60,332 nucleotides of DNA, taken from contig JAPCYN010000019.1 of assembly GCA_025941565.1 (NCBI GenBank), positions 1-60,332 of the forward strand, in the 5' to 3' direction. Position 1 is the first letter of the stretch. Each line of letters begins with the position of its first letter. Under the pieces are notes generated by a model. That model was not told the origin of the DNA and made no database searches. It was given only the letters and a program-made list of their open reading frames with translations. The translations under genes were made by a program, and so were the position numbers. Shown piece after piece: positions 52,800 through 60,332 of this stretch. The DNA comes from Legionella sp. 515359. Its GTDB lineage: Bacteria; Pseudomonadota; Gammaproteobacteria; Legionellales; Legionellaceae.

Positions 52800-53804
52800 A
52801 TGTTTGATATTAAAACTGAAGTACTCAAAGCCGAAGATAGAATTCGTATCCATATTCGTGAAACTCCTTTGGATTTTTCTGTCCCTCTAAGCAAACTCAG
52901 CAACACCAATCTTTATTTAAAATGTGAGAACTTACAATATACAGGTTCATTCAAAGTGCGAGGTGCATTGAATGCTTTATTGTCTTTAAGAAAAGAGCAA
53001 CAAAATGGCATTATTGCAGCATCGACAGGGAATCATGGTGCAGCAATCGCTTATGGCTTATATAAACTAAATCTCCCGGGAGTTATTTTTGTTCCTGAAA
53101 ATGTATCTCCCGTAAAAAAAGAAAACATTGGTTTTTATAATGCTGCGCTCAGACTCTATGGAGAGGATTGCGTTGAAACCGAGTTACAGGCTATAAACTA
53201 TGCAAAACAACAGGACATGGTTTACGTATCACCCTATAATAATACTCAAGTCATTGCCGGTCAGGGTACCATTGGGATAGAACTCATGCGCCAACTGGAT
53301 TCCATAGATGTAATCTTTATACCCGTTGGTGGGGGCGGCTTAATTGGAGGAATTGCCGGATATATTAAAGCCCTTTCCCCTAAAACAAAAATTATAGGGT
53401 GCCTGCCAGCAAACTCCCCCGTGATGTCCGAGTCGATCAAAGCAGGAAAAATTATTTCCATGGAAACCTTGCCAACGCTTTCCGATGCTACAGCCGGAGG
53501 AATCGAGCCAGATTCGATAACCTTTGATCTGTGTCGCAAGTATGTTGATGAATTTGTTTTAGTCTCTGAAAGCGAAATTCGATCTGCAATGCAAACCGTA
53601 CTGAAGGTTCATCATCTGTTAATTGAAGGTGCTGCTGGTGTTGCTCTGGCTTCATTTTTAAAATGTGCCCAACATTACCAAGGAAAAAATGCAGTGGTTG
53701 TATTAAGTGGAGCCAATATTAGTCTGGAAACGTTAAGAGATGTGATTCAGCAAAAAGAAATAATTCCCTTCCTGTTCGATAAAATACTTAAAATCCCGCA
53801 GTAA
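52800..53804 (+). CDS. Threonine/serine dehydratase-like PLP enzyme
   Basis: 334 residues, fold-type II PLP enzyme. PLP-binding Lys52 in TGSFKVRGAL, substrate loop ASTGNHGAAIAYG, and the Gly-rich phosphate loop PVGGGGLIGG near residue 178. The single catalytic domain without the C-terminal ACT-like module fits catabolic threonine or serine deaminase, or serine racemase. RBS GAGGGAG precedes the ATG. Deaminates threonine to 2-oxobutyrate or serine to pyruvate; which one cannot be told. It fits a lifestyle on amino acids. Confidence 0.87.
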   Translation: MFDIKTEVLKAEDRIRIHIRETPLDFSVPLSKLSNTNLYLKCENLQYTGSFKVRGALNALLSLRKEQQNGIIAASTGNHGAAIAYGLYKLNLPGVIFVPENVSPVKKENIGFYNAALRLYGEDCVETELQAINYAKQQDMVYVSPYNNTQVIAGQGTIGIELMRQLDSIDVIFIPVGGGGLIGGIAGYIKALSPKTKIIGCLPANSPVMSESIKAGKIISMETLPTLSDATAGGIEPDSITFDLCRKYVDEFVLVSESEIRSAMQTVLKVHHLLIEGAAGVALASFLKCAQHYQGKNAVVVLSGANISLETLRDVIQQKEIIPFLFDKILKIPQ

Positions 53805-53859
53805 GGTGCGGGATATTGAGCCTTAAAAGGAAATTTCAACTAATCCTTTGGCAGAAAAT

Positions 53860-54021
53860 CTACCGTCCTCCACCGCCATGTCCGCCGTGTCCCCCGCCGC
53901 CATAACCTTTTTCATTATTTGAAGAGAAGGGGTGATTTACATTACAGGAGCTGGCAAATACAGTGGCTCCTACCAAACAAAGAGCAAGAATAACTCTTTT
54001 CAATAGTTTAATTGTTGACAT
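53860..54021 (-). CDS. Small exported Gly/His-rich protein
   Basis: 53 residues. Reads MSTIKLLKRVILALCLVGA, then TVFASSC, a mature part with NVNHPFSSNNEKGY, and a tail of Gly and His (GGGGHGGHGGGGR). The start has a signal peptide; ASSC could be a weak lipobox with Cys26. AGGGA with six bases spacing supports the ATG at 54021. The His/Gly tail suggests metal binding. Neighbours on either side give no clue. Short but with signal peptide, RBS and clean stop, so probably real. Confidence 0.65.
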   Translation of the reverse strand: MSTIKLLKRVILALCLVGATVFASSCNVNHPFSSNNEKGYGGGGHGGHGGGGR

Positions 54022-54146
54022 GAGCATCCCTATTCATCATTAATTCCATGAAGTGCATCTACCTATTTGTTTGACATAAGCACGTTTAAATCCTGCAAGA
54101 ATATAAAATACCCTTGAGGGTCACAAACTCATGTTCTAATAGGATC

Positions 54147-54931
54147 TTAGTTCTCATTATCATAATCTGCAATGATGCGGTCGATTACATTCCAGGATTT
54201 TTCAATATCCAATGAATTAGTCCCTGGTAATTTTGCACAAACAATCAATGCCTTCCACAATGCCCAGCCTCGAGCACGTGCCCATGTTGCTTTATCCAGT
54301 TGCAGTACCCTACGAAATTCATCGCGACCTCGTTTGTTAAAAAATGTCCAGGCAATCACCAAATCACAGACAGGATCTCCAATCGCCAATTGGCCAAAAT
54401 CAATCACCGCACAAAGACAGCCTTATTTGACTAATAGATTACCTACCGCAATATCTCCATGAACCCAAACGGGATCCTGTTGCCAGTAGCCCCCACGGTA
54501 GAAACGGTGCTCACCTGCTGCTGGGCCACCCTCAGCATTAATTTTTTGTAATTCCAGCAGAAATTGCGCTAAATCAGCAGCAAACACACGCATATCTTTA
54601 ATGCGCTCAATTGATGCTGTTTGTCCTTCAATCCATTGATAAATTGACCAATGTCAAGGATCGCCTTCTGCCGGTTCCCCCTTGGCTAAAAGTGTGGGAA
54701 TGGGTAATGACAAATGGGGCGCGAGATACGGCAACCAGTGCTGTTCTTTTTCTACTTGAAGGGCATAAAATGCATCACTTGGAAGGCGAACCGTCATTTC
54801 GCTGCCGAGATGAAAGGTTCTATTGTCCCAACCACTGAACTCTACGGGTTTAATGGGTAAATCAGACCATTGTGGAAATTGTGAATCAATCTACGTACAA
54901 GCGAAACATCGATAGGTACTGTCATCGTCAT
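54147..54931 (-). pseudogene. Decayed aminoglycoside phosphotransferase-family gene
   Basis: Translation in pieces shows an APH-family kinase: PIDVSLVRRLI, then FSGWDNRTFHLG, VHGDIAVGNLLV (catalytic loop HGDxxxxN) and VIDFGQLAIGDPVCDL (metal-binding DFG-like). At least three lesions break it: a frameshift near 54881-54895, an in-frame TGA at 54654-54656 (a Trp position) and a TAA at 54423-54425 between the catalytic loop and VIDFG. Only the last 86 codons form an open frame. Such kinases modify aminoglycosides or small metabolites. The breaks lie far apart, so read errors alone are unlikely. Confidence 0.8.
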
Positions 54932-55005
54932 CACCGAAATTGGTGGGTCGGGTTAAATTTTGCCTAATCACAAGAGAACTCAACTCGTTTTTCTATGAAA
55001 AAAAA

Positions 55006-56388
55006 CTACACCTCAACATCATGTGCCAAGAGTCGTCTGTTTGCACGAAAATAAGTTGCAGGAGAGTATTCCAATAAATCAGACAGTTTTTCCATATAAA
55101 TGCAAGCAAAGCGATCGACTTGATAAGCAAAATAACTTTCCTCGGCTCCGGCGCGAAAAACACGATCCCATTTTGGATTAAAATAGTTTTGTTGTTCTTT
55201 TAACAATTTTGTAAGTTGCGCATCAATCTTGCTGATTTTTGCTTGCGATTCTTGTATTTCATGGCTGTATTGTTTTGAGTTTTCATCAATCATCTTAGTG
55301 TATAAATTGACGTATTGTTTTTCTAAATCCTTTTTTATTTCCATCGCTTCGCTGATTTCTTTCTCTATAGGCATTGCCCGTATCTGCGCGGTTATTTCCT
55401 CTCCAAGCTCTTCAACAACCAAAGCAGTACGCCAATTACAATCTTTTTTCAATCTTAAGATATCCCCATAAATGTGATCCCCAATATAAAGAATCTCATC
55501 GCCACGGACATGCAAATCTTCCGTAAATTTTTTGGCATTACCGCCTTGATAGACACCCGAAACGATAGGACCACTCGTATTGGTCATTGTTCCGGTAGCC
55601 GGGTGAATTGATAAAAAACGGAGGTTATCATAAAAAAAACGGGGCTTATTGGCTAGGGTAATGACAAATTCAAATAAATCGATCCAGCTCTCCCCCTTCT
55701 TTAAAAAGGGATTAATCGCATATTCCAGCAGCAGCTTTGTATAGGAATAGTCGGAATTGGTAAGTACAAATATCTTTTTGCCGTGATGGATGAAATGCTT
55801 CAAGCCATCAACCAATGCGCGCTCTTTAATAACGTACGTAGGCAAATTTTTACTAATAATTGTTTTCAAACTGCCGTCAGAATGTACCTTATCCACACAA
55901 AATTGCACGTCTTGCGCAATGCTTTGATAACTGGGTATTTCTTCAGGATACAGCGTGTCTTTCAAATGAACTAATTGACCGTATAGCACGCAAAAGGCAA
56001 TCGAAAAAGCGGTATCTATTGCCATGTAATTAGGATCGCCCAAATCAACGTAGATACTTCGATAAATTTTCTGCTGCTCAGCAAAATCAATGGGTTTGGT
56101 GCCATGATAACTTTGGCGAATGGCACCGTAACGACTCAGCTTTAAGATATTGCCGTTTTTACTATCAATAACTAAACCACGAATCGCATCGTGATAATTA
56201 AAATTCAGCTTTTTAATTTGTTCAGGATAATGCTTTACCTCGACGAGTTGTTCTTTCACGAGCTGGTAAACTAAAGACTCAAAATTCTCAGAATTATAGC
56301 GAATCAAGGTATGGTCCATATCCAGACCAATCAACTTGATTTTTCTCATATTGAGAATTCGGTTTACATAAACTTTATGTTCATTCAT
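55006..56388 (-). CDS. Cytosolic purine 5'-nucleotidase (HAD superfamily)
   Basis: 460 residues. HAD motif I in LIGLDMDHTLIRY (about residues 19-31) with nucleophile Asp, motif II in FVLTNSDYSY, and motif III/IV in ILYIGDHIYGDIL. A long C-terminal helical part has a coiled-coil stretch (EISEAMEIKKDLEKQ and following). This matches NT5C2-like IMP/GMP-specific nucleotidases, for which a Legionella homologue has been characterised. Dephosphorylates IMP or GMP and can balance the purine pool. A second Met (MRKIKLIG, residue 14) is an alternative start. Confidence 0.88.
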   Translation of the reverse strand: MNEHKVYVNRILNMRKIKLIGLDMDHTLIRYNSENFESLVYQLVKEQLVEVKHYPEQIKKLNFNYHDAIRGLVIDSKNGNILKLSRYGAIRQSYHGTKPIDFAEQQKIYRSIYVDLGDPNYMAIDTAFSIAFCVLYGQLVHLKDTLYPEEIPSYQSIAQDVQFCVDKVHSDGSLKTIISKNLPTYVIKERALVDGLKHFIHHGKKIFVLTNSDYSYTKLLLEYAINPFLKKGESWIDLFEFVITLANKPRFFYDNLRFLSIHPATGTMTNTSGPIVSGVYQGGNAKKFTEDLHVRGDEILYIGDHIYGDILRLKKDCNWRTALVVEELGEEITAQIRAMPIEKEISEAMEIKKDLEKQYVNLYTKMIDENSKQYSHEIQESQAKISKIDAQLTKLLKEQQNYFNPKWDRVFRAGAEESYFAYQVDRFACIYMEKLSDLLEYSPATYFRANRRLLAHDVEV

Positions 56389-56449
56389 TAGCCTAAAACC
56401 TATTTAGTTATAAAGTAGCCTACAGCGAAACATCTCTGCCATGATGTCT

Positions 56450-56600
56450 CTTGACCTTATTCTACGTACTGCGCATAAAGCCTGAATCTTCTACACATCG
56501 CTGAAAAACCAGTCCATCTCTATTTCGACGTCCCGCGGCGGGGCGTAGGCACCGATGAGATCAAGAAACGGGCATAAGTGCGGTACGTAGAGATTTTATT
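56450..56600. repeat. GC-rich palindrome-bearing intergenic segment, probable dispersed repeat
   Basis: The gap before rpiA's 3' end holds ACGTCCCG-CGG-CGGGGCGT, a near-perfect palindrome at 56528-56546, inside a GC-rich stretch with flanking TCTCTAT/GTAGAGA. On the minus strand it reads as a short open piece with GAYAPPRDVEIEMDW. The composition differs from neighbours. I think it is a repeat present elsewhere in Legionella genomes, from memory only. Confidence 0.4.
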
Positions 56601-56612
56601 ATTCTATTTAAT

Positions 56613-57263
56613 CTATTTTACTCGCTGAACACCATCCTGAGAGGCAAGCAAAATAACATCTGCCACACGGTGCGCAAATATCCCGTTTTCCACCACTCCG
56701 GTTATCCGGTTAATGCGGTCTTCCATCTCCATTGGTTCATTGATTGTTAAATTAAACAGATCAAGAATAATGTTACCATTATCGGTAACAAAGCCTTCTC
56801 TATATTCCGGATCGCCGCCTAATTGAACTAATTGTCGAGCAACCATACTTCTTGCCAGCGGAATGACCTCAACCGCTACAGGGAAATTTCCCAAATGCTT
56901 CACGAGTTTTGAGTTATCCACAATACAAATAAATTTTTCTGCCACTTGGGCTACAATTTTTTCCCGAGTATGAGCGCCACCGCCTCCTTTAATCATTTCG
57001 CCATGCTCAGTCACTTCATCAGCACCATCAATATAAATGGATAAATCCTGTACCGAATTGAGATCAATAACCGGAATACCTTCTTTGCGTAATAAAGCTT
57101 CGGTCGCTTTGGAGCTCGATACACACGCATCAATTCGGTGCTTTATGGTAGCCAGTTCTTTAATAAAGAAATTCACTGTGGATCCCGTACCAACGCCAAC
57201 CACCATATCGTCTTCGATGTATTGCAATGCGGCTTTTGCCGCCTTCATTTTTAATTCGCTCAT
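56613..57263 (-). CDS. rpiA: Ribose-5-phosphate isomerase A
   Basis: Interconverts ribose 5-phosphate and ribulose 5-phosphate; its product feeds PRPP and so the purine operon. 216 residues. [33 protein letters not shown] and the catalytic Glu in HTREKIVA are visible. Its ATG overlaps the rlmB stop by one base (TAATG), making it the third gene of rnr-rlmB-rpiA. No anomalies. Confidence 0.96.
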   Translation of the reverse strand: MSELKMKAAKAALQYIEDDMVVGVGTGSTVNFFIKELATIKHRIDACVSSSKATEALLRKEGIPVIDLNSVQDLSIYIDGADEVTEHGEMIKGGGGAHTREKIVAQVAEKFICIVDNSKLVKHLGNFPVAVEVIPLARSMVARQLVQLGGDPEYREGFVTDNGNIILDLFNLTINEPMEMEDRINRITGVVENGIFAHRVADVILLASQDGVQRVK

Positions 57264-58012
57264 TAAAAACTGCTCCCCTTTCTTTGCCTTACAATTTCAT
57301 ATAAAGAAACACCGGTGGCTACAGAAACGTTTAAACTTGTTACACTGCCTAACATAGGCAAAGAAAATAAACCGTCACAATGTTCACGTGTCAATCGGCG
57401 TAACCCTTCCCCTTCTGCACCCATCACCAGAGCGACATTTCCCGTACAATCCGTTTGATACAGGGAACTGGTTGCTTCCCCAGCCGCACCATAAATCCAG
57501 ACCCCATGCTCCTTTAAAAACTCCATGCTACGGACCAGATTAGTCACTCTGACCAAGGGTACCGACTCAGCCGCACCACATGCGACCTTGCTCACCACAG
57601 GAGTAATACTGGCACTTTTATCTTTGGGAATTACTACAAAATCAACACCGGTTGCATCTGCAGTGCGCAAACAGGCACCCAAATTATGGGGGTCGGTAAC
57701 ACCATCGAGGATAAGAATCAAAGCAGGCTGGTTGCTGGACTCCAATAATGCAAATAAGTGGGATTCATTATAATTGGGTAACGAAGAAGCACTTGCAACG
57801 ACTCCTTGATGAGCAAAGTCTGCAAAGCGTTGGTTCATTTTTTGCGTACTTAATTTTTCAATAGGGATGCGTGCGTGTATGGCTTTATCAATAATATCCT
57901 GCAATCGCTGGTCTGCCCGGTCTTCGCTTATATAGAGTTTTTTAGTCACTCGATGCGGATTGGTTAACAAAGCAAAAACCGCATGTACCCCATAAACATA
58001 CTGCTCACTCAT
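57263..58012 (-). CDS. rlmB: 23S rRNA 2'-O-methyltransferase RlmB
   Basis: SPOUT-family enzyme that methylates a guanosine of 23S rRNA in the peptidyl transferase region. 249 residues. [11 protein letters not shown] at the N terminus (the L30e-like binding domain), [32 protein letters not shown] and [14 protein letters not shown], the knot motifs. Starts inside the rnr stop with an eight-base overlap. The rnr-rlmB pairing is conserved in gammaproteobacteria. Confidence 0.96.
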   Translation of the reverse strand: MSEQYVYGVHAVFALLTNPHRVTKKLYISEDRADQRLQDIIDKAIHARIPIEKLSTQKMNQRFADFAHQGVVASASSLPNYNESHLFALLESSNQPALILILDGVTDPHNLGACLRTADATGVDFVVIPKDKSASITPVVSKVACGAAESVPLVRVTNLVRSMEFLKEHGVWIYGAAGEATSSLYQTDCTGNVALVMGAEGEGLRRLTREHCDGLFSLPMLGSVTSLNVSVATGVSLYEIVRQRKGSSF

Positions 58013-60185
58013 GACTTACTGTTTCCTCTACAGGCTCAAAATCAATTTTACGCTCATCCAAATCAACACGGGCGACCAAAACCGTCATGTTGTCCCCCAA
58101 ACGATACACATGACCACCCCGTGCTCCTATCAGACGATGTTTTACCGAGTCAAAAGTATAGTAATCATTTTTTAAAGAAGTCACATGAACCAAACCTTCA
58201 ACATAAATTTCATCAAGTTCGACAAAAATTCCAAAACTGGTCACCGCGGAAATTCGTCCTTTAAATACCTGCCCTAACTTATCTTGCATGTATTCACATT
58301 TTAACCACGTAACCACTTCCCTTGTCGCCTCATCTGCACGGCGCTCCGTCATCGACGCATGTTTACCCAGTCGATTCATGTCTTCATGGGTATAATGAAA
58401 TTCATAAATTGGCTCATTATCTAATAAATGGCCTATTGCACGATGAATTAACAAATCCGGATAACGTCTGATGGGCGAAGTAAAATGAGTGTATGCAGAA
58501 TAGGCTAAGCCAAAATGCCCTTCATTGGATTCAACATAATGCGCTTGTTTCAGAGAGCGGAGCATTACTGTTTCAATGAGATGTTTGTCAGGGCGATCTT
58601 CTATGGCATTCATCGTGCGCTGAAAATCTTTAGGATTCGGTTTTTTACCGCCACTCAATTGCAGTCCCAATTCACCTAAAAACTGTCTTAAAGCGATAAT
58701 CTTGTCCTCTTCAGGAGCAGCATGCACACGATAAAGTGTAGGAATCTGCGCTTTTTCCAAAAACCGTGCTGTTGCAACATTCGCAGCCAACATACACTCT
58801 TCAATCAATTTATGTGCATCATTGCGAATCACGGGAACAATACATTGAATTTTCTTATTTTCATCAAATTCGATACGCGTTTCGGTGGTCTCGAAATCCA
58901 TAGCGCCACGAAGTTTACGCGTTACCAATAAAACATGATACAACTCATAAAGAGCTTGCAAAGTAGGCCATAAGGAAGCATGTTGTTCGTCAGTAGCACC
59001 TTGCTCAAGCCAAGCGCCAACCTGAGTGTAGGTCAAGCGGGCGTGTGAATGAATCACTGCACGATAGAAACGCGATCGCGATATTTTACCGTCACTGCTG
59101 AGGGTCATTTCAGCAACCATACACAAACGGTCGACGTGAGGATTGAGCGAACATAAGCCATTGGATAACGCTTCGGGTAACATGGGAATTACCTTTCCAG
59201 GAAAATAAACCGAGTTACCACGACGTGCTGCTTCTTTATCCAGTGCAGAATCTTGTACTACATAATTACTGACATCAGCAATCGCAACATACAATTGGAA
59301 CCCGCCTTTTGGCCTTTTATAGCAATAAACCGCATCATCAAAATCTTTAGCATCTTCACCATCAATCGTCACAAAAGGGAGACTGCGTAAATCCGTACGT
59401 CCCTTAATTTGTTCTTCGGTAACATGCTGTGAAATTTTGGCAACTTCCGTGTTCACATCCCCCGGCCATTCAAAAGGAATTCCATGGGCATAGAGTGCGA
59501 CCTGAATTTCCATGCCTGGAGCCATATGCTCGCCTAAAACATGAATCACTTTACCGATAGCTTGTGTCCGCTTACTGGGAAAAGCAATTAATTCAACCAA
59601 AACGATTTGACCGTTTTTAGCCCCGTTCACCATTTCTTGGGGAATGGAAATATCCTGGGTCAACCGTTTGCTATCCGGCAAAACAAAACTGACCCCATGT
59701 TCGGTAAAAAATCGTCCCACAACCGTGGCATTAGCATGTTCAATCACTTCATGGATTTTTGCCTCAGGTCTTCCGCGGCGATCCACACCAACCTGATAAG
59801 CGAGAACAACGTCTCCATGCATCACTGCCCGCATTTCTTTTGCGGACAAAAACATATCTTCTGAACCATCATCAGGAATAAAAAAACCAAAACCATCGGG
59901 ATGCCCTTGAACAGTACCGCGTGAAAGATTAATGCGTTGCATCAGACAAAATCGACCGCGCCGATCTTGCATAATTTGACTATCGCGCAACATGGCTTTC
60001 AGTCTAAATCCCATAGACTCTTGCTTGCGTTCATCGCTTATATGTAATTTATCGAGTAATTGATTGCGTGACATCGGCTTACCGTATTCATTAAGAATTT
60101 CCATAATGAATTCGCGACTTGGGACAGGGTCGGTATATTTTTCACTTTCCCGTTTATAGAAGGGGTCTTTTGATTTTTTGCTCAA
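58005..60185 (-). CDS. rnr: Ribonuclease R
   Basis: Processive 3'-5' exoribonuclease that clears structured RNA and takes part in RNA quality control. 726 residues. An N-terminal winged-helix (REFIMEILNEYGKPMSRNQLL), cold-shock type OB folds, the RNB catalytic domain with DGEDAKDFDDAVYC (metal Asps, about residue 275), and a C-terminal S1 domain FKGRISAVTSFGIFVEL. The start codon is TTG at 60185; no ATG or GTG fits, and AGGAT lies eight bases before. The Lys-rich tail found in some RNase R is short here. Confidence 0.95.
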   Translation of the reverse strand: MSKKSKDPFYKRESEKYTDPVPSREFIMEILNEYGKPMSRNQLLDKLHISDERKQESMGFRLKAMLRDSQIMQDRRGRFCLMQRINLSRGTVQGHPDGFGFFIPDDGSEDMFLSAKEMRAVMHGDVVLAYQVGVDRRGRPEAKIHEVIEHANATVVGRFFTEHGVSFVLPDSKRLTQDISIPQEMVNGAKNGQIVLVELIAFPSKRTQAIGKVIHVLGEHMAPGMEIQVALYAHGIPFEWPGDVNTEVAKISQHVTEEQIKGRTDLRSLPFVTIDGEDAKDFDDAVYCYKRPKGGFQLYVAIADVSNYVVQDSALDKEAARRGNSVYFPGKVIPMLPEALSNGLCSLNPHVDRLCMVAEMTLSSDGKISRSRFYRAVIHSHARLTYTQVGAWLEQGATDEQHASLWPTLQALYELYHVLLVTRKLRGAMDFETTETRIEFDENKKIQCIVPVIRNDAHKLIEECMLAANVATARFLEKAQIPTLYRVHAAPEEDKIIALRQFLGELGLQLSGGKKPNPKDFQRTMNAIEDRPDKHLIETVMLRSLKQAHYVESNEGHFGLAYSAYTHFTSPIRRYPDLLIHRAIGHLLDNEPIYEFHYTHEDMNRLGKHASMTERRADEATREVVTWLKCEYMQDKLGQVFKGRISAVTSFGIFVELDEIYVEGLVHVTSLKNDYYTFDSVKHRLIGARGGHVYRLGDNMTVLVARVDLDERKIDFEPVEETVSHE

Positions 60186-60248
60186 TGTTTATCCTGTTTG
60201 TATTTTGTTGTTATCATATTTAAGACATAGATCATCTGCTCTGTTCTA

Positions 60249-60280
60249 CCACTTATCCGCAAAAGTAGCAAGATAAGTGG
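60249..60280 (-). terminator. Hairpin upstream of rnr, end of the preceding gene
   Basis: CCACTTATC and GATAAGTGG form a perfect 9-bp stem with a 14-base loop. It lies just after the stop of the partial frame at 60289, so it probably ends that gene's transcript; no strong T-run. Confidence 0.45.
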
Positions 60281-60288
60281 CCAATGGC

Positions 60289-60332
60289 TTAGTTATGGCT
60301 TTCAGGGACAGGAATCACAAACCCACGAGCCC
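60289..60332 (-). CDS. Possible 3' end of a gene entering from the window edge
   Basis: On the minus strand a frame open from the edge ends ARGFVIPVPESHN then TAA at 60289-60291, followed by a hairpin. Only about 13 codons are visible, so it is a weak call without identity. Confidence 0.35.
   Translation of the reverse strand, partial: ARGFVIPVPESHN

Noticed and set aside
60186-60332. tRNA gene near the end of the window
   Set aside because: The hairpin CCACTTATC/GATAAGTGG is not part of a cloverleaf and there is no T-loop GTTCGA sequence.

Overview
The window reads as chromosome of a Legionella-like gammaproteobacterium. The evidence is an IcmL/DotI-like secreted protein, a tandem-GNAT protein resembling the Dot/Icm effector VipF, F-box and Rab-like proteins of eukaryotic type set between ordinary housekeeping genes, a cytosolic 5'-nucleotidase of the kind known from Legionella, low-GC coding sequence, and scattered short intergenic repeats ending in GTAGCCTGG-type stems. 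No rRNA, tRNA, CRISPR array, prophage or intact insertion sequence was seen.

Layout. 1-383: a perfect 77-bp inverted repeat next to a good promoter. 320-10022: a purine operon purL-purM-purQ/S-purC-purF-purD-purN-purE, tightly overlapped, covering most steps from PRPP to SAICAR (purK is not here). 10047-18274: housekeeping genes (engB, cytochrome c4, dsbA, murB) interleaved with candidate host-directed proteins: an F-box protein, a protein with a glutamate-rich tail, an F-box plus beta-propeller protein and a Rab-like GTPase. 18435-21482: an ABC importer pair without a binding protein. 21921-22041: a structured RNA candidate ending in a terminator, followed by an IcmL-like periplasmic protein. 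23140-27970: a DUF3592 membrane protein divergent from the glycine cleavage operon gcvT-gcvH-gcvPA-yciI-gcvPB. 28118-36705: a complete chemosensory operon cheW-cheR-cheW-mcp-cheA-cheB ending in a receiver/adenylate cyclase instead of CheY. 36795-40468: kdsB, a histidine-phosphatase-like protein, a secreted GH5 cellulase and a small secreted protein. 40982-49545: an HTH protein, a DUF155/RMD1 membrane protein, a VipF-like tandem acetyltransferase, a KAS enzyme, an outer-membrane barrel, lpxD and polA. 49554-52539: two-component genes. 52800-54931: a threonine dehydratase-like enzyme, a 53-residue Gly/His-rich exported protein and a decayed aminoglycoside-phosphotransferase-like pseudogene. 55006-60185: 5'-nucleotidase and the rnr-rlmB-rpiA operon.

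How genes work together. The pur and gcv operons are linked through one-carbon metabolism: GcvTHP yields 5,10-methylene-THF, a source of the formyl-THF used by PurN. The che operon has no flagellar genes beside it and no CheY; its only non-CheB receiver carries a class III cyclase, so the likely output is cAMP rather than swimming. CheA carries two Hpt-like domains, the first lacking its phospho-accepting histidine. The host-directed set (two F-box proteins, a Rab-like GTPase without the catalytic Gln, the VipF-like acetyltransferase) fits manipulation of ubiquitination, membrane traffic and host protein acetylation. All assignments come from reading motifs; no database search was run.
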